Shown here: positions 6,296 to 13,883 of the stretch, one piece after another
Layout: each line of letters begins with the position of its first letter
Position numbering within the stretch: the stretch's first letter is position 1
Assembly (NCBI GenBank): GCA_018700655.1
Contig: JABIUG010000115.1
Location: 1 to 20,117, forward strand
Length of the DNA stretch: 20,117 bases
DNA from: Rhodospirillaceae bacterium
GTDB taxonomy: Bacteria; Pseudomonadota; Alphaproteobacteria; SP197
Direction of reading: 5' to 3'
Notes under the pieces: generated by a model
What the model was told of the DNA's origin: nothing
Seen by the model: only the letters and a program-made list of their open reading frames with translations
Database searches by the model: none
Translations under genes and position numbers: made by a program

Positions 6296-8338
6296 ATGAC
6301 CCGTTATCGTCTCGGCATCGATATCGGCGGCACGTTTACCGATCTCCATCTGATTGACGAGGAGACCGGTGCGCTGTTTGCGCTGAAGACGCCTTCGACC
6401 CGGCAGGACCCGTCGCTGGCGGTCGCCAACGGGATCGAGGAGCTGCGCAGCCGGCACGGCATCGATCCCGCAGACATTCGTTACTTCGCCCATGGCACGA
6501 CGCTGGCGGTCAACACGCTGCTGGAGCGCAACGGCGCCAGGGCCGGCGTGCTCATGACCCGGGGTTTCACCGATACGCTGGAACTGCGCCGTCTGCGCCT
6601 CAGCAAGGCCAACGATTTCTTCGTGCCCAAGCCGGTCTCGCTGGTGCCGCGCCGTCATGTCCGCCCGATCGATGAGCGCATGCGGGCCGATGGTTCCGTG
6701 CACACGCCGATCACGCGCGAGGATGTCGAAGAGCAGGTCCGGGTCCTGGTCGCAGACGGTATCGAAACCCTTGCGGTCTGTTTCCTTCATGCCCATCACA
6801 ATCCCGAACACGAACGTCTTGCCAAGTCATGGATCGAGGAGCGTTTCCCCGATCTTTATGTCTGCACGTCCTCGGAAGTCTGGCCCCAGCAGCGGGAATA
6901 CGAACGTTCGCTGATCAGCGTGATCAACGCCTATGTCGGCGGCCGGATGAAGACCTATTTCCACACCCTGGAACAGCGCACCCGTGATCTCGGCATGACC
7001 TGCCGGGTGTTTTCGACCAAGTCGAACGGCGGTGTGATGGGTGTCGCTTCGGCAGCCGAACGGCCCGTGGAGACGCTGCTTTCCGGGCCCGCATCCGGCG
7101 TCATCGGCGCCCATTATGTCGCACGCCAGATCGGCGACCCCGACATCGTCACCGTCGATATGGGCGGCACCAGTGTCGACGTCTCGATCCTGCAGAACGA
7201 GATCCGTTACGCCACGGAAAACACGGTCGGCGATTTCCCGGTCATCATGCCGGCGGTCGATGTCTCGGCGGTCGGCGCCGGCGGCGGCTCGATCGCCTGG
7301 ACCGACGCCGAAGGCGTGCTGAAGGTCGGGCCCGAAAGTGCCGGCGCCGTGCCGGGTCCTGCCTGCTACGGCCGTGGTGGCACGCGCCCGACGGTGACCG
7401 ATGCCTATCTGACAGCCGGCATTGTCGCACCAGACAGCTTCCTGGGCGGTGAGATGAAGCTCGATCGCGAAGCAGCCCATGCGGCGATCGATTCCGTCGC
7501 GTCGGTCCTGGGTTTCTCGCGTGCCGAAACGGCTGACGCGATCCTCCAGGTCACCACCGCCAACATCTATGCCGAACTGCTGCCTCAGATGGCGCGGCGC
7601 GGCGTTGACACCTCGGGCTTCTCGATGGTGGCCTATGGCGCTGCCGGACCCACCCAGGTCTTCATGCTGGCGCGTGAACTCAACATGCGCCGTGTGTTCG
7701 TGCCGCCTTCGCCCGGCATTCTCTGTGCGCTTGGCTGTCTGGTTGCCGATTTCCGCGCCGATTTCGTCCAGAGCATCTGGCGCGAAGCCCGTGATTTCCC
7801 TGACGATGAACTCCAGACGATCTACCGGCGTCTGGAAGAGCAGGCACGAAGCTGGCTTGCCGATCAGGATGTCGAGCTCGATCAGGTCTATATCCTGCGC
7901 TCGGCTGATCTCTGTTATGTCGGCCAGTCCTATGAGGTGAACGTCCCGTTCCCGGATGTCGCGTCTGGCGAACTTGCTACATCAAAGGTCGTCGACTGGT
8001 TCAACGCCCGTTATGGCCAGGTTTATGGCTACACCGATACCGATGCCCCCGCGCGCATGCTGGAAGCCCGCCTGCAGATCGTCGGTGTGACGCCCAAACC
8101 CGCCGTGCATCTGGTGACCGGTGCTGAGGATGCACCGTCCGGGCCCAAGGGCACCCGGATGATTCATGAACGGGGCGAGGCGCTTGAAGCCACGGTCTGG
8201 CAACGCGGCAGCCTGCGCTCACGTGAGTTCTATGAGGGACCGATGGTGGTCGAGCAGTACGACACCACGGTCTATGTCCCGGCAGGCTTCCGGGTCACCG
8301 TGGACGACCATGCCAACCTGATCGGGGAGCGTATCTGA
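6296..8338 (+). CDS. Hydantoinase/oxoprolinase family subunit A (HyuA)
   Basis: A 680-residue ATP-using subunit of the hydantoinase / 5-oxoprolinase / acetone-acetophenone carboxylase superfamily. The ASKHA-type phosphate motif IDIGGTFTD is at about residues 8-16, then AHGTTLAVNTLLERNGA, the second nucleotide motif VDMGGTSVDVSI at about 286-297, and GAGGGSIAW. The diagnostic GPESAGAVPGPACYGRGGTRPTVTDA region follows (over two adjoining blocks). The Hydant_A C-terminal domain extends to the end. ATG 6296 is the family-conserved start, with only a weak purine-rich region upstream. The stop overlaps the hyuB start (TGATG), so A and B are translationally coupled as expected for an A/B complex. 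The family includes amide-ring hydrolases and ATP-dependent carboxylases, and sequence alone does not choose between them. Confidence 0.93.
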   Translation: MTRYRLGIDIGGTFTDLHLIDEETGALFALKTPSTRQDPSLAVANGIEELRSRHGIDPADIRYFAHGTTLAVNTLLERNGARAGVLMTRGFTDTLELRRLRLSKANDFFVPKPVSLVPRRHVRPIDERMRADGSVHTPITREDVEEQVRVLVADGIETLAVCFLHAHHNPEHERLAKSWIEERFPDLYVCTSSEVWPQQREYERSLISVINAYVGGRMKTYFHTLEQRTRDLGMTCRVFSTKSNGGVMGVASAAERPVETLLSGPASGVIGAHYVARQIGDPDIVTVDMGGTSVDVSILQNEIRYATENTVGDFPVIMPAVDVSAVGAGGGSIAWTDAEGVLKVGPESAGAVPGPACYGRGGTRPTVTDAYLTAGIVAPDSFLGGEMKLDREAAHAAIDSVASVLGFSRAETADAILQVTTANIYAELLPQMARRGVDTSGFSMVAYGAAGPTQVFMLARELNMRRVFVPPSPGILCALGCLVADFRADFVQSIWREARDFPDDELQTIYRRLEEQARSWLADQDVELDQVYILRSADLCYVGQSYEVNVPFPDVASGELATSKVVDWFNARYGQVYGYTDTDAPARMLEARLQIVGVTPKPAVHLVTGAEDAPSGPKGTRMIHERGEALEATVWQRGSLRSREFYEGPMVVEQYDTTVYVPAGFRVTVDDHANLIGERI

Positions 8339-10332
8339 TGGTCGACAAGATCCGTCTCGAGATTCTCTCCAACCGGTTCCAGGCGATTGTCGACGAGATG
8401 GCCCAGGTCGTCTCGCGCACGGCCCATACCGTGTTCGTCAAGGAAACCCAGGATTACGGCTCCGTGCTGGTCTCGCGCCAGGGCGAGGTCTTTGCCGCGC
8501 CGCGCCGTTATGGCGTGCTGATGATGATCGGCATGCCGATGGAAGGCGCGCTGGCCGCGATCGGCGATGACGTGGCCGAGGGCGACATCTTCATCTCCAA
8601 CGATCCTGACGCCACAAAGGGCATGGCGACCCACCTTAGCGATGTCTACCTGTGGAAACCGGTCTTCATCGACGGCGAACTGCTCTGCTGGAGCTGGACC
8701 TTCATCCATGTCTCCGACATCGGCGGTCGGGTGCCGGGCTCGATCGCGCCGTCATCCACGGAAGTTTATCAGGAAGGCCTGCGGATCACGCCGCAGAAGC
8801 TTTACAGCGCAGGCGCGCTCAAAAAACCCCTGCTCGACATGATCAAGGCGAACTGCCGCACGCCGGGCCAGAACTGGGGCGACATGAAAGCCTGCCTCGC
8901 CGGGCTCGCCACGGCAGAAAACCGGGTCCGCGAGCTGGTCGGCCAGTATGATTTCGCGACCATCGATGCCACCGTCGACCAGGTGCTCGACTATGCCGAG
9001 ACCCAGGCCCGGCGGGTGATCGATCATGTGCCCGACGGCACCTACCGCCACACCGACTACATCGAAGCCGACATGGTCGGTCTCGGCCTCGTGCGCATCC
9101 ACGTCGCGATGACGATCAGCGGCGGCGAGATGATGCTCGATTTCACTGGAACCGCGCCCCAGGTCCGCGCCGCCCTCAACATCCCGACCTATGGCCATCA
9201 TGGCCACTGGATGCTGATCACCGGCCTGGTCAACTGGATCTGCACCCAGGAGCCGGGCATCGCCTACAACGCCGGGCTCGTGCGCCCGATGAAGGTGACG
9301 ATTCCCAAGGGCACGATCCTCAACCCCGAGCCCGGTGCCGCCTATGGCGCGCGTTACGCCACCAGCCACAAGGTCTGTGATGTCACGGTTTGTGCACTGG
9401 CCCAGGCCGTGCCGATGGAGCTGCCGGCGACCGATTCCGGCCAGGGTTCGATCCTGCTGGTCTCGGTCCCCGATTTCGAGAGCGGTGGGCACAAGGTCTC
9501 GGTCATCCAGCCGATTGTCGGCGGTGCCGGCGGCCGCCCCGCCGATGACGGGGTCGACGGCACCATGGTTATCCTGAATTTCCTCAAGAACATCCCGACC
9601 GAAATCTTCGAGAACGAGATGCCGGAAATTCTCATCCGCCACTATGGCCTGCGGGATGATTCCGGCGGCCCGGGAAAGTTCCGTGGCGGCACCGGCATCG
9701 AGATCGAGTTCGAAACCTCCTCGCCCTACACCTCGATCACCTCGCGCTCGATGGAACGTTACATCTTCGGCCCGCCCGGTCGGCTGGGCGGCCACATGGG
9801 TGCTACCGGCTACACCACGCTCCATCCCGGCACCGACCGTGAGCAGGACCTCGGCAAGATCGACGTTCTGGAGATGGATCCCGGCGACGCCCTGCGCATC
9901 GGCACCCAGGGCGGCGGCGGTTTCGGTGATCCCCTGGAACGCCGTGCCGAAAAGGTCGCCGACGATGTCGCCAACGGTTTTGTCCATCGTGATACCGCGC
10001 AGGAACACTATGGCGTGGTGTTGCAGGCCGACGGCACCGTCGACGACGAGGCAACGACGTCACGCCGCGATGAAATCCGCGCATCCCGCGACTGGACCGA
10101 ACCCCCGCTCTACGGCCTCGGCGAGGCTCGTGAGGCGCACTCGGCGCTCTGGAGTGACGAACTCGAAGACGCTGTCGCCGCCGCAACCGCCGACATGCCC
10201 GTCCATCTCCGCCAGTTCCTCCACGCCCGCCTGCTCACGGCCGTCGGCGAACGCCTCGATGCCGGCCAGCAGCTTGCGCCAGTGGATGTCACGGCACTCC
10301 TGAACGACCTCCGCGCAACCACCGCTGCCTGA
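8338..10332 (+). CDS. Hydantoinase/oxoprolinase family subunit B (HyuB)
   Basis: A 664-residue partner of HyuA. Family signatures are the opening LEILSNRFQAIVDEMA, VFVKETQDYGSVLVS, the NDPDATKGMATHLSD block at about residues 88-102 (metal-binding region), HVSDIGGRVPGS, and the glycine-rich GGPGKFRGGTGIEIEFE and GTQGGGGFGDP near the C-terminus. After that last motif there are about 130 further residues including a helical DRGYVS-like tail (VANGFVHRDTAQEHYG) common in larger members, so it is longer than minimal HyuB proteins. It starts within the stop codon of hyuA. It is the last gene of the plus-strand unit and faces the GST gene across a palindromic repeat. The joint product is probably a soluble cytosolic complex acting on a cyclic amide, imide or ketone; the substrate is not determinable. 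Confidence 0.93.
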   Translation: MVDKIRLEILSNRFQAIVDEMAQVVSRTAHTVFVKETQDYGSVLVSRQGEVFAAPRRYGVLMMIGMPMEGALAAIGDDVAEGDIFISNDPDATKGMATHLSDVYLWKPVFIDGELLCWSWTFIHVSDIGGRVPGSIAPSSTEVYQEGLRITPQKLYSAGALKKPLLDMIKANCRTPGQNWGDMKACLAGLATAENRVRELVGQYDFATIDATVDQVLDYAETQARRVIDHVPDGTYRHTDYIEADMVGLGLVRIHVAMTISGGEMMLDFTGTAPQVRAALNIPTYGHHGHWMLITGLVNWICTQEPGIAYNAGLVRPMKVTIPKGTILNPEPGAAYGARYATSHKVCDVTVCALAQAVPMELPATDSGQGSILLVSVPDFESGGHKVSVIQPIVGGAGGRPADDGVDGTMVILNFLKNIPTEIFENEMPEILIRHYGLRDDSGGPGKFRGGTGIEIEFETSSPYTSITSRSMERYIFGPPGRLGGHMGATGYTTLHPGTDREQDLGKIDVLEMDPGDALRIGTQGGGGFGDPLERRAEKVADDVANGFVHRDTAQEHYGVVLQADGTVDDEATTSRRDEIRASRDWTEPPLYGLGEAREAHSALWSDELEDAVAAATADMPVHLRQFLHARLLTAVGERLDAGQQLAPVDVTALLNDLRATTAA

Positions 10333-10355
10333 CAGCCCACACGGCCCCCCCACAC

Positions 10356-10471
10356 CTGTCATGACCCGGCTCGACCGGGCCATCCATCCCGTCCTGCCGG
10401 CAACACGTGCAGGACGATATGGCATCGACACGGTCGGCATGGATCGCCCCATCAAGTGGGGCGATGACGGG
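10356..10471. repeat. Composite palindromic intergenic repeat, copy 2
   Basis: Lies between convergent hyuB and GST genes. The left hairpin is built on CCCGG / CCGGG around loop CTCGA (10361-10383 region, with one arm mismatch). The right hairpin has perfect 9-bp arms ATCGCCCCA (10443-10451) and TGGGGCGAT (10457-10465) around loop TCAAG. A small inner stem pairs GTCCTGC (10391-10397) with GCAGGAC (10409-10415). The orientation is reversed relative to copy 1: the CGCCCCA stem is here on the right, and the CCCGG stem on the left. Confidence 0.88.
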
Positions 10472-10504
10472 TAGGGTAGAACCAGCCCTCCCACTCTCTC
10501 AGGT

Positions 10505-10533
10505 GTCATCTCGGCCTTGAGCCGGGATCCATG
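10505..10533. repeat. Solitary half-unit of the GTCAT/CTTGA palindrome
   Basis: GTCATCTCGGCCTTGAGCCG begins a single hairpin: arms ATCTCGGC (10508-10515) and GCCGGGAT (10521-10528) with loop CTTGA and one T-G wobble, followed by CCATG as in the full copies. No inverted partner follows. The rest of the 291-bp gap between hyuB and the GST gene holds no other feature I can recognise. Confidence 0.75.
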
Positions 10534-10623
10534 CACGGCAGCTTCGGCAGGGATCAGTGTCGGCCAAACGTTCCGAACATACCCCTCGGATTCAAAGGGG
10601 GAGGGGAAGCGCTCAAACTGCCT

Positions 10624-11301
10624 CTAACCTTTCAGCGTTTCCGCCCAGGTGTCGGGCACCTTGTCCAAGGCCGGTGCGTTGTCGGCGTACCAGCCCATCG
10701 CTTCAGCGACCGCAGGACGCTCCGCCAGCCTGTCGCGCCAGCCAATCAGGTTTTTCAGGTCGCCCAGCACGGCGAAATCCTGCGTAGCCATGGCCGTCAT
10801 GGGATAGGCGTTGATGTCGACGATCGTGATCTCCTCGCCGCAGACAAAGGGCCGCTCAGCCAGTTCGCGGTCGAGCTGGCCGAAGGCGTTGCGCATGCGG
10901 GTCTCGAACATGGCTGCGGCCGGTTCCGGGTCCGGCAGGTCGGACCAGCGCAGGTAATACTGCGAAGCAAAGGGCGGATAGATGTCGGTCGCCAGGAACA
11001 GGTTCCAGTCCTGCGCCAGGGCCAGCGCGCGGGGCCCCTTTGGCAACAGGCGGCCGGATTTCTCCGCCAGGTACCATGCGATCCCAGCCGATTGCGTCAG
11101 GGTCAGCGGTTTGCCCTCGAGCCCGTCGCGGTCGGTCATGGCGGGCAGGGTGCCGTTGGGATTGATCGCCAGGAACTCGGGCGTCTTGTGCTCGCCCTTG
11201 TAGAGGTCGATGTGGTGCAGCCTGTAGGGCAGGCCCGATTCCAGCAGCGCGATCGAGGCCCGTTGCGCGTTGGTCGTGTAGGACGTGTAGAGGTCGATCA
11301 T
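10624..11301 (-). CDS. Glutathione S-transferase family protein, Ure2p/YfcG-like
   Basis: About 225 residues. The N-terminal thioredoxin-fold domain opens MIDLYTSYTTNAQRASIALL, then EFLAINPNGTLPAM (cis-Pro loop) and LTQSAGIAWYLAEK, the gamma-Glu-binding QS motif. An all-helical C-terminal domain contains EITIVDINAYPM, the usual N-capping box. The pattern of a Thr/Asn at the active-site start (TTNAQR) instead of Cys matches Ure2p/YfcG-type GSTs, which often have disulfide-reductase or GSH-peroxidase activity. I prefer ATG 11301, since GGAA lies about 8 bases upstream and most homologues begin MIDLY; an in-frame ATG at 11310 adds three residues. Divergent from the LeuB-like gene with a gap of about 77 bp, so the two may share control. 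Substrate unknown. Confidence 0.88.
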   Translation of the reverse strand: MIDLYTSYTTNAQRASIALLESGLPYRLHHIDLYKGEHKTPEFLAINPNGTLPAMTDRDGLEGKPLTLTQSAGIAWYLAEKSGRLLPKGPRALALAQDWNLFLATDIYPPFASQYYLRWSDLPDPEPAAAMFETRMRNAFGQLDRELAERPFVCGEEITIVDINAYPMTAMATQDFAVLGDLKNLIGWRDRLAERPAVAEAMGWYADNAPALDKVPDTWAETLKG

Positions 11302-11378
11302 GCTTGGCATTCCATGCCGTGACGTTGCAGGGTTTCAGCGACAACCTTGCACGTGTTCTCGATGGAGGAACAGCCGGC

Positions 11379-12494
11379 ATGACCAACCACAAGACCGTGC
11401 TGCTGATGGGCGGCGATGGCATCGGCCCGGAGGTGACCGAACAGGGCGCCAGGGTGCTTTCCTGGTTCGCCGACCGTCGCGGTCTCCCGCTCCATTTCGA
11501 GGAAGATCTCTATGGCGGTGCCTGTTTCGACCGACACGGAGTGTTCGTGCGTGACGCAACCGTGATCCATGCTGGTGAGGTCGATGCCGTGCTGTGCGGC
11601 GCCTCGGGCGGGCCCAAATGGGATGACCTTCCCCAAGCCCGGCCCAAGGCGGGCATGGACGGCCTCACGCGCATGCGCCGCGAGCTGGATCTCTTTGCCA
11701 ACATCCGTCCGTCGCGTTGCCTGCCCGCGCTCGAAAACGCGTCGACCCTGAAGGCGGAAGTGATCCGTGGTGTCGATCTTATCGTCCTGCGCGAACTCAC
11801 CAGTGGCATCTACTATGGCGAGCCGCGCGGCATCGAAGAGCTTCCCGACGGGCGGCGGCGCGGCGTCGATACCCAGATCTACAGCTCCGATGAAATCGAA
11901 CGGGTCGTGCGCCAGGCGTTCGAACTGGCGCGTGACCGGCGCGGCATTGTGCACTCGGTCGAGAAATCGAACGTGATGGAAACCGGCATCCTGTGGCGCG
12001 AGGTCGCCTCGCAGGTGCACGCCGACGAATTCCCCGATCTCACGCTGCACCACATGCTGACCGACAACTGCGCCATGCAGCTTGTCCGTGATCCCCGCCA
12101 GTTCGATGTGATCGTGACCGATAACCTGTTCGGCGATCTCCTGTCGGACGCCTCGGCCATGCTGATGGGTTCGCTCGGCATGTTGCCCTCGGCCTCGCTC
12201 GGGCCTGCGCGCGGGGACGGCCGCCGCGCCGCCCTTTATGAGCCGGTCCACGGCAGTGCGCCCGATATTGCAAGCCAGGGCCTGGCCAATCCCCTGGCCT
12301 CGATCCTGTCGGTCGCGATGATGCTGCGCTTGAGCCTTGATGCGCCCGAAGAGGCGGCGATGCTGGAACGGGCGGTCGAGGCGGCACTCGATGGCGGTGC
12401 GCGTACGTCTGATCTCGCAGCGCCGGGAGAGAGCACGGTCTCAACGCCCGGCATGGGCGATGCCGTGATCGCGGCCCTGGAGGACCTGATCTAG
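11379..12494 (+). CDS. 3-isopropylmalate dehydrogenase (LeuB)-like beta-decarboxylating dehydrogenase
   Basis: A 371-residue member of the isocitrate/isopropylmalate dehydrogenase family. GGDGIGPEV is at 11-19. Malate-backbone residues are present: R100 and R110 (ELDLFANIRPSR), R138 and Y145 (VLRELTSGIYYGEPR), K196 (SVEKSNVM), and metal Asp residues D229, D253 and D257 (TDNCAMQL, FGDLLSD). NAD-binding YEPVHGSAPDIA is at 288-298, followed by ANPLASILSVAMML. GGAGGA about 9 bases upstream supports ATG 11379. In my manual alignment the residues contacting the isopropyl group in LeuB (Glu87, Leu90, Leu91 in Thermus numbering) read Met93, Leu96 and Thr97, so another 2-alkyl-malate or malate-type substrate is plausible. 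No leuA, leuC or leuD genes are nearby. A true leucine-biosynthetic LeuB cannot be excluded. Confidence 0.88.
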   Translation: MTNHKTVLLMGGDGIGPEVTEQGARVLSWFADRRGLPLHFEEDLYGGACFDRHGVFVRDATVIHAGEVDAVLCGASGGPKWDDLPQARPKAGMDGLTRMRRELDLFANIRPSRCLPALENASTLKAEVIRGVDLIVLRELTSGIYYGEPRGIEELPDGRRRGVDTQIYSSDEIERVVRQAFELARDRRGIVHSVEKSNVMETGILWREVASQVHADEFPDLTLHHMLTDNCAMQLVRDPRQFDVIVTDNLFGDLLSDASAMLMGSLGMLPSASLGPARGDGRRAALYEPVHGSAPDIASQGLANPLASILSVAMMLRLSLDAPEEAAMLERAVEAALDGGARTSDLAAPGESTVSTPGMGDAVIAALEDLI

Positions 12495-12510
12495 GCTCAG
12501 GACTCATGGG

Positions 12511-12696
12511 TCACAACCAACAGGCTACGGTTGCCGCAATACAGTTTGCGGACATGCAGGTGTGTGGGCATCGGTCGTATCTGGTTGCGACTCGTCGCCA
12601 GTGCGTGAGCCTGCCAAAGACATTCTCGATCTTGTGACGTTGGCGGTAGAAGACTTTGCCGTAAGTGTGTTGGACCTTTCGGTTTGACCGGGGCGG
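12511..12696 (-). pseudogene. IS5 family (IS427 group) transposase relic, C-terminal fragment
   Basis: On the minus strand the segment reads PPRSNRKVQHTYGKVFYRQ, then RHKIENVFGRLTHWRRVATR, then YDRCPHTCMSANCIAATVA and CWL-stop. This is the C-terminal DDE-domain end of IS427-group transposases (canonical YRQRHKIEN-x-F-x-x-LK-x-WRR). The catalytic Glu of the DDE triad lies in HKIEN. Upstream, the frame loses homology around 12700, and an ITP pattern expected just before PPRSNRK appears in a neighbouring frame, indicating a frameshift. The first two thirds of the transposase are missing and no terminal inverted repeats were found. It is a decayed remnant, not a mobile element. Confidence 0.85.
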
Positions 12697-12894
12697 ACCT
12701 GACGGGCGTGATTCTCTGTGGCACGACCTTGCCCGGCGGCCCCATACCAAGCTGCAACGGTGGGATGTGACGATAACGCCAGTGGAGTCTTGATCTCCGA
12801 CAGCGACATCTGAGCTGCGCAAGCGGGCGCGTCCGAGGGATGGGAGCGGCCGACTGGAGTAAACCAGCCGACCCGCGCCGGGATTGCCTGAAGG
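12697..12894. other. Non-coding stretch upstream of transposase relic; nothing recognisable
   Basis: Together with the relic this makes a 400-bp gap between the LeuB-like and pentapeptide genes. Several short open frames exist on the minus strand, but none shows a family motif, a good ribosome site or a coherent start. It may be further decayed IS sequence, since the transposase frame would have extended through here. Confidence 0.4.
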
Positions 12895-13200
12895 CTAGTC
12901 GCAGCCCCCAATTGACCCTTCGGCACATACCCGTCCGTCTGTCCAAATCGCAACGTCCAGGTTCACGTTGGTCAGGTTCGCGCCGCTAACGGTTGCGGCG
13001 GTCAGGTCCGCGCCAGTCAGGCTCGCGCCACTCAGGTTCGCGCCGGTCAGATCCCAGAATGAATAATCGCACTGAAACCAATCAACGCCGGGGCCTGCAT
13101 GGTCACTGCAAGCTGCCCTGGCTTGCGATGTCGCCGTCAGCAATAGCGCCAGTGCGGCGGCAAGAAAGGCGGTGCGGCCAAAGATCGTCTTGAAGGTCAT
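12895..13200 (-). CDS. Small secreted pentapeptide-repeat protein
   Basis: 101 residues. Residues 1-29 form a Sec signal peptide: basic start (MTFKTIFGR), hydrophobic core (AFLAAALALLLTA) and a small-residue cleavage region (SQARA, then ACSD). The mature part holds about six tandem pentapeptides between residues 50 and 82 (DLTGA, NLSGA, SLTGA, DLTAA, TVSGA, NLTNV), enough for roughly one and a half turns of a right-handed beta helix. Four cysteines (31, 44, 92, 100) flank the repeat block and could form two disulfides in the periplasm. The end VCAEGSIGGCD is a recurrent tail in small proteins of this type. GGAGGAG 10 bases upstream of ATG 13200 fixes the start. No function is known. It stands alone on the minus strand, next to the IS relic. 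Confidence 0.8.
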   Translation of the reverse strand: MTFKTIFGRTAFLAAALALLLTATSQARAACSDHAGPGVDWFQCDYSFWDLTGANLSGASLTGADLTAATVSGANLTNVNLDVAIWTDGRVCAEGSIGGCD

Positions 13201-13443
13201 GGAACAGGGTCTCCTCCGGGTGTTGCTTGTCTGGAGCGTCATTCTGACGACCTGCAACCCCTTATCAACCGAATTTGCGCCGATGGTGTGTTCGGGCAGG
13301 GCAGTTCTCTGGGCTTCGAGCCACCTGCTCCTGCAGCCATTCTGCCGCACCCTGCAGGTCTACCCTGCGCTCCGGTCAGCCCAGCAGGGCAACCATCACC
13401 GACGGACCCGGACCTGGACGGTGGACCACATCCCCGGATCAGG

Positions 13444-13848
13444 TCACAGGTGCTTTAACGAGTCCTGAGCCTGGATCCCGAACCCTCTTTGGGAACGCAG
13501 GGCACAGCGATTGCCGTCGGGGTCAAAGAACTCCGCGGTCGTGCCCCAATCATATTCGAACACCTCCACGGCGATGGCCCGGCTGCGCAGGGTCGTCGCT
13601 GATGCTTCCACGTCCTCCACATTGAAGCGGAACTTCGTGGGATTGCTCTCGACGTCTTTGACCCCGTTCGCCGCATTGCCACCGGTTTCCACCACCAGAT
13701 AGGCCCCATCCAGATCGAACACCGTGATCTCGTCGTCAGCCGGGTTGATTTCCTCGGCGACACGAAGGCCCACGGCGTCCCGGTAGAAGGCAACACAGTC
13801 CCTGAAGTTCTCGGTGTTGAGGATGATGCCGTGTCTCTTGATGTTCAT
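13444..13848 (-). CDS. VOC superfamily (glyoxalase/bleomycin-resistance-like) protein
   Basis: 134 residues with one vicinal-oxygen-chelate domain of two beta-alpha-beta-beta-beta units. HGIILNTENFRDCVAFYRDA opens the first unit, followed by EITVFDLDGAYLVVETGG. The second runs KFRFNVEDVEASATTLRSR to AEFFDPDGNRCAL, the conserved FxDPDGN motif with an Asp/Asn turn. ATG 13848 is chosen because AAGGA lies 8 bases upstream; a GTG three bases earlier is possible. It starts 35 bases after the MFS stop on the same strand and is probably co-transcribed with it, which could make the pair a resistance or detoxification unit, as seen with other VOC-exporter pairs (inference). Substrate unknown. Confidence 0.85.
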   Translation of the reverse strand: MNIKRHGIILNTENFRDCVAFYRDAVGLRVAEEINPADDEITVFDLDGAYLVVETGGNAANGVKDVESNPTKFRFNVEDVEASATTLRSRAIAVEVFEYDWGTTAEFFDPDGNRCALRSQRGFGIQAQDSLKHL

Positions 13849-13883
13849 CACAACGTTCCTTCATCGCGATCGCAAGCCAGCCG

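Noticed and set aside
5678..6811. 377-codon minus-strand frame spanning the end of the KARI-like gene, the palindrome and the start of hyuA
   Set aside because: It crosses two confident plus-strand genes and a repeat, with no family similarity visible.
8752..10008. 418-codon minus-strand open frame inside hyuB
   Set aside because: The composition is that of an antisense shadow, rich in His/Asp/Gly runs, while the plus strand encodes textbook HyuB motifs over the same bases.
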